Assembly: GCA_003762615.1 (NCBI GenBank)
Contig: RIAZ01000014.1
Location: forward strand, 1 to 64,000
Origin: Muribaculaceae bacterium Isolate-037 (Harlan)
GTDB lineage: Bacteria; Bacteroidota; Bacteroidia; Bacteroidales; Muribaculaceae
Direction: 5' to 3'
Length of the DNA stretch: 64,000 nt
In this document: piece by piece, positions 57,617-64,000 of the stretch
Layout: each line of letters opens with the position of its first letter
Numbering within the stretch: position 1 is the first letter of the stretch
Notes under the pieces: model-generated
What the model was told of the DNA's origin: nothing
Database searches by the model: none
The model's input: the letters and a program-made list of their open reading frames with translations, nothing else
Position numbers and translations under genes: made by a program

Positions 57617-58216
57617 TCACCTTATTCCGAGGAAACGATGCGTCTGCAAAGAAAGCGTCCAGCGGGGATCATGCATCACCCTGCGAACTGTAGCCTCCCT
57701 CAGACGAAGACTTTTCTCCTCATCCCCCACATAACAGGGCTGAAGATACATCTCCGTAGCCGGAGTCACGAATGGAAGGCTGAAATACGGCTCCAAATCC
57801 TGACCGACATCCACCACTTTCAGCTCATCGGCACGACTGACGCGCATCTCATACTCTCCGGCTCCGGACATTCCTGTCTTTGGCGATACCGTAACCCAGT
57901 CAATCTCATCCGGCACCTCGCGGCTACCGTTTGTCTCAATAGCCACACGTTTACCCGTGACACGTTTCAACATCGAAACAAACTCAGAGTCAATCCAGAG
58001 CGACGGCTCCCCCCCGGTAAGTATTATCCATTCTCCCGGATAGCACGCCACTTCCTCGGCTATCGCCTCATCAGTCATCTCCACACCCGACTGATGCTCA
58101 GTGTCGCAGAACGAGCAGCGAAGGTTGCAGCCGGAGAATCGCACAAACACTGCCGCCTTCCCCGTATGTGCCCCCTCCCCTTGGAGAGAATAGAATATCT
58201 CATTAATCTTTCTCAT
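57617..58216 (-). CDS. queE: QueE, 7-carboxy-7-deazaguanine synthase
   Basis: From the start MRKINEIFYSLQGEGAHTG at 58216 the radical-SAM enzyme has 199 residues. The cluster motif FSGCNLRCSFCDTE has the CxxxCxxC arrangement. It turns 6-carboxytetrahydropterin into 7-carboxy-7-deazaguanine in queuosine synthesis. Its start overlaps the queD end by 14 bp. A longer frame to 58282 lies inside queD and is not supported. Confidence 0.96.
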   Translation of the reverse strand: MRKINEIFYSLQGEGAHTGKAAVFVRFSGCNLRCSFCDTEHQSGVEMTDEAIAEEVACYPGEWIILTGGEPSLWIDSEFVSMLKRVTGKRVAIETNGSREVPDEIDWVTVSPKTGMSGAGEYEMRVSRADELKVVDVGQDLEPYFSLPFVTPATEMYLQPCYVGDEEKSLRLREATVRRVMHDPRWTLSLQTHRFLGIR

Positions 58217-58535
58217 AGATCGCCACGTTACCTTCGCTCTCCTGCACCTCACAGCGCCAGCAGTTGGGCACAGTGTCCACAATCCAGCGGGCTATATTCT
58301 CTGCCGTCGGATTACAGTCGATCACATCATTTATGACGGCATGATCCAGACGATCCATCACAAGCTCCTTAATCTTCGTGAAGTCAACCACCATGCCGTC
58401 GGCATTCAATTCCCTTGCACGACATTCCACCGTGATTATCCAGTTATGCCCATGCAGGTTAGTGCACTTGCTCGGATAGCTCAGTTCAAGCTGATGAGCA
58501 GCACTTATCTCAAGTCTTTTTCTGACGTAATACAT
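58203..58535 (-). CDS. queD: QueD, 6-carboxytetrahydropterin synthase
   Basis: The 110-residue enzyme has the zinc-binding SAAHQLELSYPSKCTNLHGHNW: one His near Ala-Ala, the catalytic Cys, and the His-Gly-His pair. It converts dihydroneopterin triphosphate to carboxytetrahydropterin. It lies 3 bp from queC and overlaps queE. Confidence 0.96.
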   Translation of the reverse strand: MYYVRKRLEISAAHQLELSYPSKCTNLHGHNWIITVECRARELNADGMVVDFTKIKELVMDRLDHAVINDVIDCNPTAENIARWIVDTVPNCWRCEVQESEGNVAIYEKD

Positions 58536-58538
58536 CTC

Positions 58539-59195
58539 TTAATCCTCATAAATTGTAGGGTCATCAATTCCGGCTTCAGCCATAGCCTCGCGACGCTCGA
58601 CACACGTGCCGCATTTGCCGCAATGCTTCTCTCTACCTTTATAGCATGAATAGGTCTTGGAGTAATCCACGCCGAGTTCCTTACCGAGACGCGCTATGTC
58701 GCTCTTCGTGATGTCGGTGAAAGCCGCCTCTATGTCGATACCCTCATAAGTGCCCTCACGCATCGCCTCGCTCATTGCCGCCACAAAGCCGGGACGGCAA
58801 TCGGGATAAATGGCATGGTCGCCCCCATGATTCGCCATCATGACGTGGCGCAAGTCGCGCGACTCTGCAAGACCGCACGCTATCGAGAGCATTATGCCGT
58901 TACGGAAAGGCACAACCGTCGATTTCATATTATCGTCGGCATAATGACCCTCCGGGATGCTGTCGGCACCCTCAAGCAGAGAACTTCTGAAATACTTGCC
59001 CATAAATTCAAGGGGTATCACAAGATGCTCTATACCCAACATCTCACATTGCTGACGCGCACACTCTATCTCACGCGCATTATGGTTGGAGCCGTAGTCA
59101 AAACTGACCGCCAACGCTATCCTATCCTTACGGTAATGGAGAAGCGTCACGCTATCCATACCGCCTGATAATATAATCAATGAATCCTTAGCCAT
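58539..59195 (-). CDS. queC: QueC, 7-cyano-7-deazaguanine synthase
   Basis: The 218-residue PP-loop ATPase has LSGGMDSVTLL at the N-terminus and the C-terminal zinc site CYKGREKHCGKCGTC. It makes preQ0 from carboxydeazaguanine and ammonia. It lies 13 bp after queF. Confidence 0.97.
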   Translation of the reverse strand: MAKDSLIILSGGMDSVTLLHYRKDRIALAVSFDYGSNHNAREIECARQQCEMLGIEHLVIPLEFMGKYFRSSLLEGADSIPEGHYADDNMKSTVVPFRNGIMLSIACGLAESRDLRHVMMANHGGDHAIYPDCRPGFVAAMSEAMREGTYEGIDIEAAFTDITKSDIARLGKELGVDYSKTYSCYKGREKHCGKCGTCVERREAMAEAGIDDPTIYED

Positions 59196-59208
59196 CTCTT
59201 CCCCCCTT

Positions 59209-59679
59209 TCATTTCTTCATGTCGAGTGCAGCCACTCTTCTTGCCTTGCAGAGATCCTGATGATCGGCATCACCCATATTGGCAAACGGATAAATCGATA
59301 TGCCTCCACGCGGCATGAACAATCCCTTCACCTCGATATATTTAGGATCCATAAGTTTCCAGAGATCCTTCATAATGATATTGACGCAATCCTCATGGAA
59401 GTCGCCGTGATTTCGGAAACTGAATAGATAAAGTTTAAGACTCTTGCTCTCCACCATACGTTCACGTGGTATGTAGGAGATGATGATATGTCCGAAATCC
59501 GGCTGACCCGTCTTGGGGCAAAGTGTGGTAAACTCCGGACAGTCAAACGTCACGACATACTCGTTTTCGGGATGTTTGTTCTCAAATGTCTCCAGCAACT
59601 GGGGTGCATAATCCGTGGGATACGCCACTCCCTGGCAGCCCAGAAGCGTGACGCCTTCAAGTTCTGATTCTTTTCTCAT
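59209..59679 (-). CDS. queF: QueF, NADPH-dependent preQ0 reductase
   Basis: The start [17 protein letters not shown] at 59679 gives 156 residues, the usual length of type I QueF. The upstream frame to 59757 would begin before the predicted start of transcription. The catalytic Cys and its partner are in [18 protein letters not shown], and [11 protein letters not shown] holds the catalytic Glu/His region. QueF reduces preQ0 to preQ1. It is first in the queF-C-D-E operon. Confidence 0.96.
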   Translation of the reverse strand: MRKESELEGVTLLGCQGVAYPTDYAPQLLETFENKHPENEYVVTFDCPEFTTLCPKTGQPDFGHIIISYIPRERMVESKSLKLYLFSFRNHGDFHEDCVNIIMKDLWKLMDPKYIEVKGLFMPRGGISIYPFANMGDADHQDLCKARRVAALDMKK

Positions 59680-59754
59680 AAAAAACGTTTTTTCGCGGAG
59701 AGCTGCCACCATCTCCGGCATTATTACAATTGAGTCGTAGTTCCGACTGCAATG

Positions 59755-59762
59755 CAAAATTA
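59755..59762 (-). promoter_or_regulatory. -7 box of the que operon
   Basis: The minus strand reads TAATTTTGC, a full match to the -7 consensus, about 76 bp before the queF ATG. The leader contains a small hairpin AGTCG/CGACT near its 5' end. I could not match it to a known preQ1 riboswitch class. Confidence 0.65.
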
Positions 59763-59857
59763 CAAAAAATCCACCTCATCCACAACCCATACTGCCAAAA
59801 TCAATAAGAATGACGGGAATGACGTGCTACCAACGTAAGCAAAGACAGTAAAACCCT

Positions 59858-59897
59858 TAAAAAATTGAGACGGCAATTTTTTCAAGTTGCCGTCTCA
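59858..59897 (-). terminator. terminator after the first TlpA-like gene
   Basis: An 11-bp stem TGAGACGGCAA/TTGCCGTCTCA lies 8 bp after the stop at 59905 and is followed by ATTTTTTAAG on the minus strand. Confidence 0.9.
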
Positions 59898-59904
59898 TTA
59901 AACA

Positions 59905-61425
59905 TCAGTCTACTGTTGATGAGATCTGTTTAAGGAGAGATTCGTAATGCTCAACGCCGGGGAAACCGGTCATCTTGTCCACCACCTTGTGATCCCGATC
60001 GAAAAAGATATAGAAGGGACTGCCCTCGCGCCCATATATATCATACATATCAGCGCCGGTTGTCTCCCTGTCAATCTTCAGATGCTCTCCCTTAATCTCC
60101 GGAATATATTTCCGCAGACCTCTCTCCTCAGAACTTGTGGAGCACACATAGAGGAACACCACATCAGGATATTTCTCATGCAGTTTGCGCTCCCTAAGTT
60201 CGAAAATCGCCTTCAAACACGGACCGCACCACGACTCCCAACAGTCAACTACCACAGGTTTACCGGGGAATCTTTCGGCAATATACTCCTCCAGGTTTAT
60301 TCTCTCCGAAGTTTTGTCATCATACAACTCCCTACCGTAAGACGCACGTAACACACTGTCTGCCTCAAGCACAAGTTTGCCGATATCATCTTTATAATAA
60401 GCGGCTATGTTTCTTTTCTGGACTTCAGTCAAGGGTTTTCCGTCAAGTTCGAGTTGGCGGATGTAGGAGACTCCCGAAAGGAGGTCGAGCATGAGTGGTG
60501 TCGGCTTGTCAATCACTTTCTTCAGTTGGACTTCAGCCTTTTCCCTCCATTCCTCAATATCTGTGTCGCCGATCGCCGGTATACCAAACGATTCAAGGGC
60601 GAGGAAGCGGTTCAGGAATGAACGGAGCATGTTGTAACTCGGTGTCTGCATCAGCATGATATCCGAATAGTCTATCTCGTTGAGGAATGTATATGCCTCA
60701 ACAGGAGGTTCCTCTCCTTCCACTTTATAAAATTTTTTCACTGTCTCCTTATGTTGCAGAAGCCAACCTGAGCTGAAGAGCATCTTCATACTGTTAAGCA
60801 CCCAAGGTTTTATATCACATGATTTGGAGGCAGCCTCAACCATCGACGGCCACAAGGTATTCTGTTGATAATCCACCAAAGCATTCCAACCCGGATATTC
60901 TGTACCGGGGACAAGGGGGGTGGTCTGATACATCGGATGATTTGTATATAGAAACGGCTTTCCATCATTGATGTCAACTATATCCTCCTCATCAACTCCC
61001 TTATACTCAATAGGAAGCTCAGGATCATTCTTTGGAGACATCTTGAGATTCAAAGGCTTCCCTTGACGCAAGGCCAATCTTGCAGTTAAGAGATAGCCAT
61101 TCTTGTCCACTACCACAACTCCAAACTTTGAAGTGACATCTGTGCGTATCTTTCCGGCATAAGATCCCGGTTTTCCTTCAACTTTCTTGAGATACTGTAC
61201 ATCATCATCACCAAAGTTGGAAAAAACCTGAGGCAACACTACATAAACAGAGGCATTCGCAAAATCATTCAAATATGCCGAATCTAACTCGACAGTAAGT
61301 TCAATCTCTCCTATCTTCACCCTGAGATTTTCAATGCCATAATCATTCATACAGAAGCATGAGACAGAGAACAGCATTGATATAACTATAGTTAGGATCA
61401 ACACAGATAACATATTATTTTTCAT
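59905..61425 (-). CDS. exported TlpA-like thioredoxin-fold protein, copy 1
   Basis: The 506-residue protein has an N-terminal signal (MLSVLILTIVISMLFSVSC, possibly a weak lipobox), an N-terminal beta domain starting RVKIGEIELTVELDSAYLNDFANASVY, as in DUF4369 domains that precede TlpA domains, a helical middle part, and a C-terminal thioredoxin domain with VVVDCWESWCGPCLKAI. The WCGPC motif suggests a reductant or resolver of disulfides in the envelope. It is a tandem paralogue of the gene at 61522, with very similar central DNA. Confidence 0.88.
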   Translation of the reverse strand: MKNNMLSVLILTIVISMLFSVSCFCMNDYGIENLRVKIGEIELTVELDSAYLNDFANASVYVVLPQVFSNFGDDDVQYLKKVEGKPGSYAGKIRTDVTSKFGVVVVDKNGYLLTARLALRQGKPLNLKMSPKNDPELPIEYKGVDEEDIVDINDGKPFLYTNHPMYQTTPLVPGTEYPGWNALVDYQQNTLWPSMVEAASKSCDIKPWVLNSMKMLFSSGWLLQHKETVKKFYKVEGEEPPVEAYTFLNEIDYSDIMLMQTPSYNMLRSFLNRFLALESFGIPAIGDTDIEEWREKAEVQLKKVIDKPTPLMLDLLSGVSYIRQLELDGKPLTEVQKRNIAAYYKDDIGKLVLEADSVLRASYGRELYDDKTSERINLEEYIAERFPGKPVVVDCWESWCGPCLKAIFELRERKLHEKYPDVVFLYVCSTSSEERGLRKYIPEIKGEHLKIDRETTGADMYDIYGREGSPFYIFFDRDHKVVDKMTGFPGVEHYESLLKQISSTVD

Positions 61426-61521
61426 GACTGAGAGTGTTAATAATTATTGAATGTACTGCCTGATTTTTTCTATTTTAATAGAGTTTTAAATAATTCAAAT
61501 ACGATGTAAGAATGTTAGCGG

Positions 61522-63033
61522 TTAGCTTTGTGCCGATGAAATTTGCTTCAGAAGAGCTTCGTAACGCTCAGCTCCGGGAAAGCCTACCATCTTATCTACA
61601 ATTTTGTGGTCACTGTTGAAAAAGATGTAGAAGGGAACTCCTGTCTTTTCGTATTGGTCGTACAAATCTGCCCCTGTGGTCTTCCTGTCTATCTTCAGAT
61701 GCTCTCCATGAATCATAGGGATATATTTCCTTAGAGCACGTTCTTCTGAGCTTGTTGAACACACATAGAGGAACACCACATCAGGATATTTCTCATGCAG
61801 CTTGCGCTCGCGCAATTCTAATATCGCTCTTAGGCATGGACCGCACCACGACTCCCAACAATCAACCACAACAGGTTTGCCAGAATACCTTTCGGCAATG
61901 TATTCCTCCAAGTTTATTCTTTCCCCACTTTTATTGTCATACAGATTCTGCATATCCGTCTTACGCATGGCACTGTCAGCTTCAAGTACAAGTTTGCCTA
62001 TGTCGTCCTTATAGTATGATGCGATATTTCCACGTTGGACATCTGTCAGAGGTTTCCCGTCAATTTCTATTTGGCGGAAGTAAGAAATCGCTGCCATGAG
62101 ATCGAGCATGAGCGGCGTAGGATTATCAATCACCTTTTTAAGCTGAGTCTGAGCCTTGTCCCTCCATTCCTCAATATCTGTATCACCAATCGCCGGGATA
62201 CCAAACGATTCAAGGGCAAGGAAGCGGTTAAGGAATGAGCGGAGCATGTTGTAACTCGGCATCTGCATCAGCATGATATCCGAATAGTCTATCTCGTTGA
62301 GGAATGTATATGCCTCAACCGGAGGTTCCTCTCCTTCCTCGTTATAAAAATTTTTAACATTTTCCTTGTGTTTCAGAAGATTGGCAGAAGAAAACAGCAT
62401 CTTCATGTCATTAAGCACCCAAGGTTTTATCTTACAGGATTGAGAGGATTTTTCAAGTACCTCTGGCCACAACGTATTTTGTTGATAGTCTAACAATTGT
62501 TTCCAACCTGGATATCCAGAACTGTATTCATTCCAAAAGTCTTGATAATCCACCAGATATGTATTAAGCAAAGGTATGCAGTCATGAAGATCGAAAGTGT
62601 CATTCTCATCGGTTCCTTTAAACTCAAATGGAATTTCTTTATCATCCTTGGGGGTAATCTTGATATTGAGGGGCTTTCCTTGTCTCAGAACAACACCACC
62701 CACAAAGCCTTTACCCTTATTCTCCACAACTGCTACTCCAAATTTTAAAGTAACGTCAGTACGTATTTTCCCCTTAAAAAATCCCGGTTTACCATCGATT
62801 TTCTTAAGATAATACACATTATCTTCGGCAAATATGGAAAAAATAGCGGGGATTTCCACTCGTACTGAAGCGTCCGCATAATCATTCCAATATGCGGAAT
62901 CCAACTCAATGGTCAGGTCAACTTCTCCTATCTTTATTTTGAGGTCTTCCTTAGGGTACTCCTCCTTGGTCTTACACGAAGCGACGAATGAAATGACTAT
63001 CAAAAGCACAAACGACAACAACTGTTTTTTCAT
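61522..63033 (-). CDS. lipoprotein TlpA-like thioredoxin-fold protein, copy 2
   Basis: The 503-residue protein starts MKKQLLSFVLLIVISFVASC, a good lipoprotein signal with Cys20. The domain order equals that of copy 1: N-terminal beta domain (KIKIGEVDLTIELDSAYWND), helical middle and TlpA-type thioredoxin domain with CWESWCGPCLRAI. The middle and C-terminal parts are close to copy 1, and the N-terminal third and the segment after the first domain differ more. The gap between copies is 96 bp with no terminator seen, so they may be co-transcribed from upstream of copy 2. Confidence 0.9.
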   Translation of the reverse strand: MKKQLLSFVLLIVISFVASCKTKEEYPKEDLKIKIGEVDLTIELDSAYWNDYADASVRVEIPAIFSIFAEDNVYYLKKIDGKPGFFKGKIRTDVTLKFGVAVVENKGKGFVGGVVLRQGKPLNIKITPKDDKEIPFEFKGTDENDTFDLHDCIPLLNTYLVDYQDFWNEYSSGYPGWKQLLDYQQNTLWPEVLEKSSQSCKIKPWVLNDMKMLFSSANLLKHKENVKNFYNEEGEEPPVEAYTFLNEIDYSDIMLMQMPSYNMLRSFLNRFLALESFGIPAIGDTDIEEWRDKAQTQLKKVIDNPTPLMLDLMAAISYFRQIEIDGKPLTDVQRGNIASYYKDDIGKLVLEADSAMRKTDMQNLYDNKSGERINLEEYIAERYSGKPVVVDCWESWCGPCLRAILELRERKLHEKYPDVVFLYVCSTSSEERALRKYIPMIHGEHLKIDRKTTGADLYDQYEKTGVPFYIFFNSDHKIVDKMVGFPGAERYEALLKQISSAQS

Positions 63034-63261
63034 GACTATAGGTTTTACAAATAAGACAATTTATATTTGTGCTAAATTTATACATATTTTCTTAGTTTCC
63101 AAAGAAAAATCCAAAATAATTTCAAGATATATTTCGGATTTATTAACTTTACATTGCAAAACCTGTCAGGCAATCTCCGGATCCGGATCGGAACCACCCC
63201 GAAGTTATGCCCTATCTGTCGGGATGCCGGACAGACAGGAATAATTTATAATTCACTACCT

Positions 63262-63675
63262 ATGAAGAAAACAGAAACCATCGCCCTGTATCTCGATGAC
63301 TATTTCAACGGAAAAAGCGACGAGGAGAAGCAATCTTTCTACGAGAAATCCATTGAGAAACAGTATTCTGCCATCATGGCTTGGAAAAGACGACGCGACA
63401 TGTCGGGCGCAGCCTCCAACCCCTCATCAGTAGCAACGATACTTGAGGCTTTGAAAAAAGTGAAACGCGCCATACCTGCCCTCGACACCCTATCCCCCAA
63501 GGATGCCGACAAGATACGCACTGCCCTCAACGAGATCTACAACGACGTCGACAACTTCGACAAGATCAAAAAAGGTCAGCTACTGCGCGAACTGGAATCC
63601 GAAAAAGAGAAAATCGAACGCCAGACCGAAAATCTTCAGCGCAAGATAGAAGCTCTAAGACAAGAACTTAACTAA
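63262..63675 (+). CDS. small coiled-coil protein, unknown
   Basis: From the start MKKTETIALYLDDYFNG at 63262 the protein has 137 residues; a longer frame from 63154 begins in AT-rich upstream sequence. It has no signal peptide. It is mainly helical, with DTLSPKDADKIRTALNEIYNDVDNFDKIKKGQ and a C-terminal coiled coil ELESEKEKIERQTENLQRKIEALRQEL. I do not recognise the family. Confidence 0.7.
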   Translation: MKKTETIALYLDDYFNGKSDEEKQSFYEKSIEKQYSAIMAWKRRRDMSGAASNPSSVATILEALKKVKRAIPALDTLSPKDADKIRTALNEIYNDVDNFDKIKKGQLLRELESEKEKIERQTENLQRKIEALRQELN

Positions 63676-63790
63676 AAATCTCACTTTAACAAATGTTAAA
63701 CTTTATCTTCCCTTAAACAAAACACCCAGCTCAATGGTTATAATTTGTGAAAAGAAAGAAGATAGATTTTTGTTCATTAAGTTTAAGTTA

Positions 63791-63814
63791 TAACAGAAGA
63801 GAAATCTTCTGTTA
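63791..63814 (+). other. GAAA-capped hairpin upstream of a terminator
   Basis: TAACAGAAGA and TCTTCTGTTA form a perfect 10-bp stem closed by GAAA. It lies 6 nt before a second hairpin that is a terminator. Together they could be the 3' part of a small RNA or a long 3' UTR. Confidence 0.6.
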
Positions 63815-63820
63815 ACAAAA

Positions 63821-63848
63821 GGAGCCACTCGTGAGAGCGGCTCCTTTT
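63821..63848 (+). terminator. terminator between convergent genes
   Basis: GGAGCCACTC and GAGCGGCTCC pair with one mismatch around a GTGA loop, followed by TTTTATTT. It can serve the plus-strand gene and, less well, the convergent minus-strand gene. Confidence 0.85.
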
Positions 63849-63868
63849 ATTTCCCGACCATATCCAGC

Positions 63869-64000
63869 CTATTTCTGCAGGATCTCCAGGATCTGACCCG
63901 AAACCTCCGCTACGCGCTGGAGCTCTTTCTTAAGGTTGCGCTGAGCGTTGATGCCGAGGAGATAGATGGGAAGCCCGATCGGGAAGAGGCACATGAAGAT
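63869..64000 (-). CDS. C-terminal end of a membrane protein cut by the window edge
   Basis: The minus strand is open for 43 codons from the edge to a TAG at 63869. It reads IFMCLFPIGLPIYLLGINAQ, a hydrophobic segment, then a charged helix NLKKELQRVAEVSGQILEILQK. It is too short to assign a family. It converges on the coiled-coil gene. Confidence 0.6.
   Translation of the reverse strand: MFMCLFPIGLPIYLLGINAQRNLKKELQRVAEVSGQILEILQK

Noticed and set aside
59680..59750. preQ1 riboswitch ahead of queF
   Set aside because: The leader has a small hairpin, but I could not find the conserved pseudoknot sequences of preQ1 classes I, II or III.
59680..59757. Longer N-terminus for queF
   Set aside because: It would start at or ahead of the predicted transcription start and exceeds the usual family length.

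Overview
The window looks like a chromosome segment of a gut-type Bacteroidales bacterium; Muribaculaceae is my best guess, but that rank is inference. Supporting signs are promoters with the Bacteroidetes -7 box TAnnTTTG, start codons with little Shine-Dalgarno signal, a complex I without NuoEFG and with fused NuoCD, an atpDCBEFHAG gene order with a long periplasmic extension on subunit a, and Bacteroidetes-type families (DUF3316, DUF5106-like thioredoxins, an alpha-2-macroglobulin without thioester, a TonB-dependent receptor, PF09820 and DUF234 ATPases).

Layout. 1-2.5 kb: the edge of a small protein, an unrecognised lipoprotein, a 600-bp stretch without a convincing gene, and a decayed DUF234-type ATPase flanked by two copies of a 34-bp palindromic repeat. 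2.5-11 kb (minus): an apparent housekeeping operon nadE-tsaC-glycosylphosphotransferase-ClC-fmt-menD. 11.2-12.3 kb: a C-terminally truncated PF09820 ATPase. 12.4-30 kb (minus): one tight 18-gene block, nuoA-B-CD-H, then atpD-C-B-E-F-H-A-G, then nuoI-J-K-L-M-N, with a promoter box ahead of nuoA, a strong terminator after nuoN, and no promoter box I could find at either nuo/atp junction. Complex I (proton pumping) and ATP synthase (proton use) are thus apparently encoded as one transcription unit, with the atp genes nested inside the nuo genes.

30-33.6 kb: a lipoprotein and a TonB-dependent receptor. 33.7-35.8 kb: sdaA-rnz. 35.9-43.7 kb (minus): an envelope module, ECF sigma factor, probable anti-sigma protein, Spy/CpxP-like protein and a 1919-residue alpha-2-macroglobulin-like protein. 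43.8-47.7 kb: an outer-membrane protein, two exported thioredoxin-fold proteins, a flavoredoxin-like protein, tRNA-Leu(UAG), a long GTTTA-rich inverted repeat and two arrays of a 10-bp periodic CATG repeat. 47.7-52.5 kb: parC, a DUF3316 protein and an S41 peptidase lipoprotein. 52.9-57.6 kb: manA behind operator-like palindromes, then aspS-Nif3-zinc-ribbon protein. 57.6-59.8 kb (minus): the queuosine precursor operon queF-C-D-E. 59.9-63 kb: two tandem TlpA-like paralogues with patchy identity. 63.2-64 kb: a coiled-coil protein, a double-hairpin intergenic region and the end of a membrane protein cut by the window edge.

The observations I rate highest are the nested nuo/atp locus, the two 10-bp CATG arrays, the dispersed GAAGTT-n5-AACTTC palindromes, and the repeat-flanked ATPase remnant.
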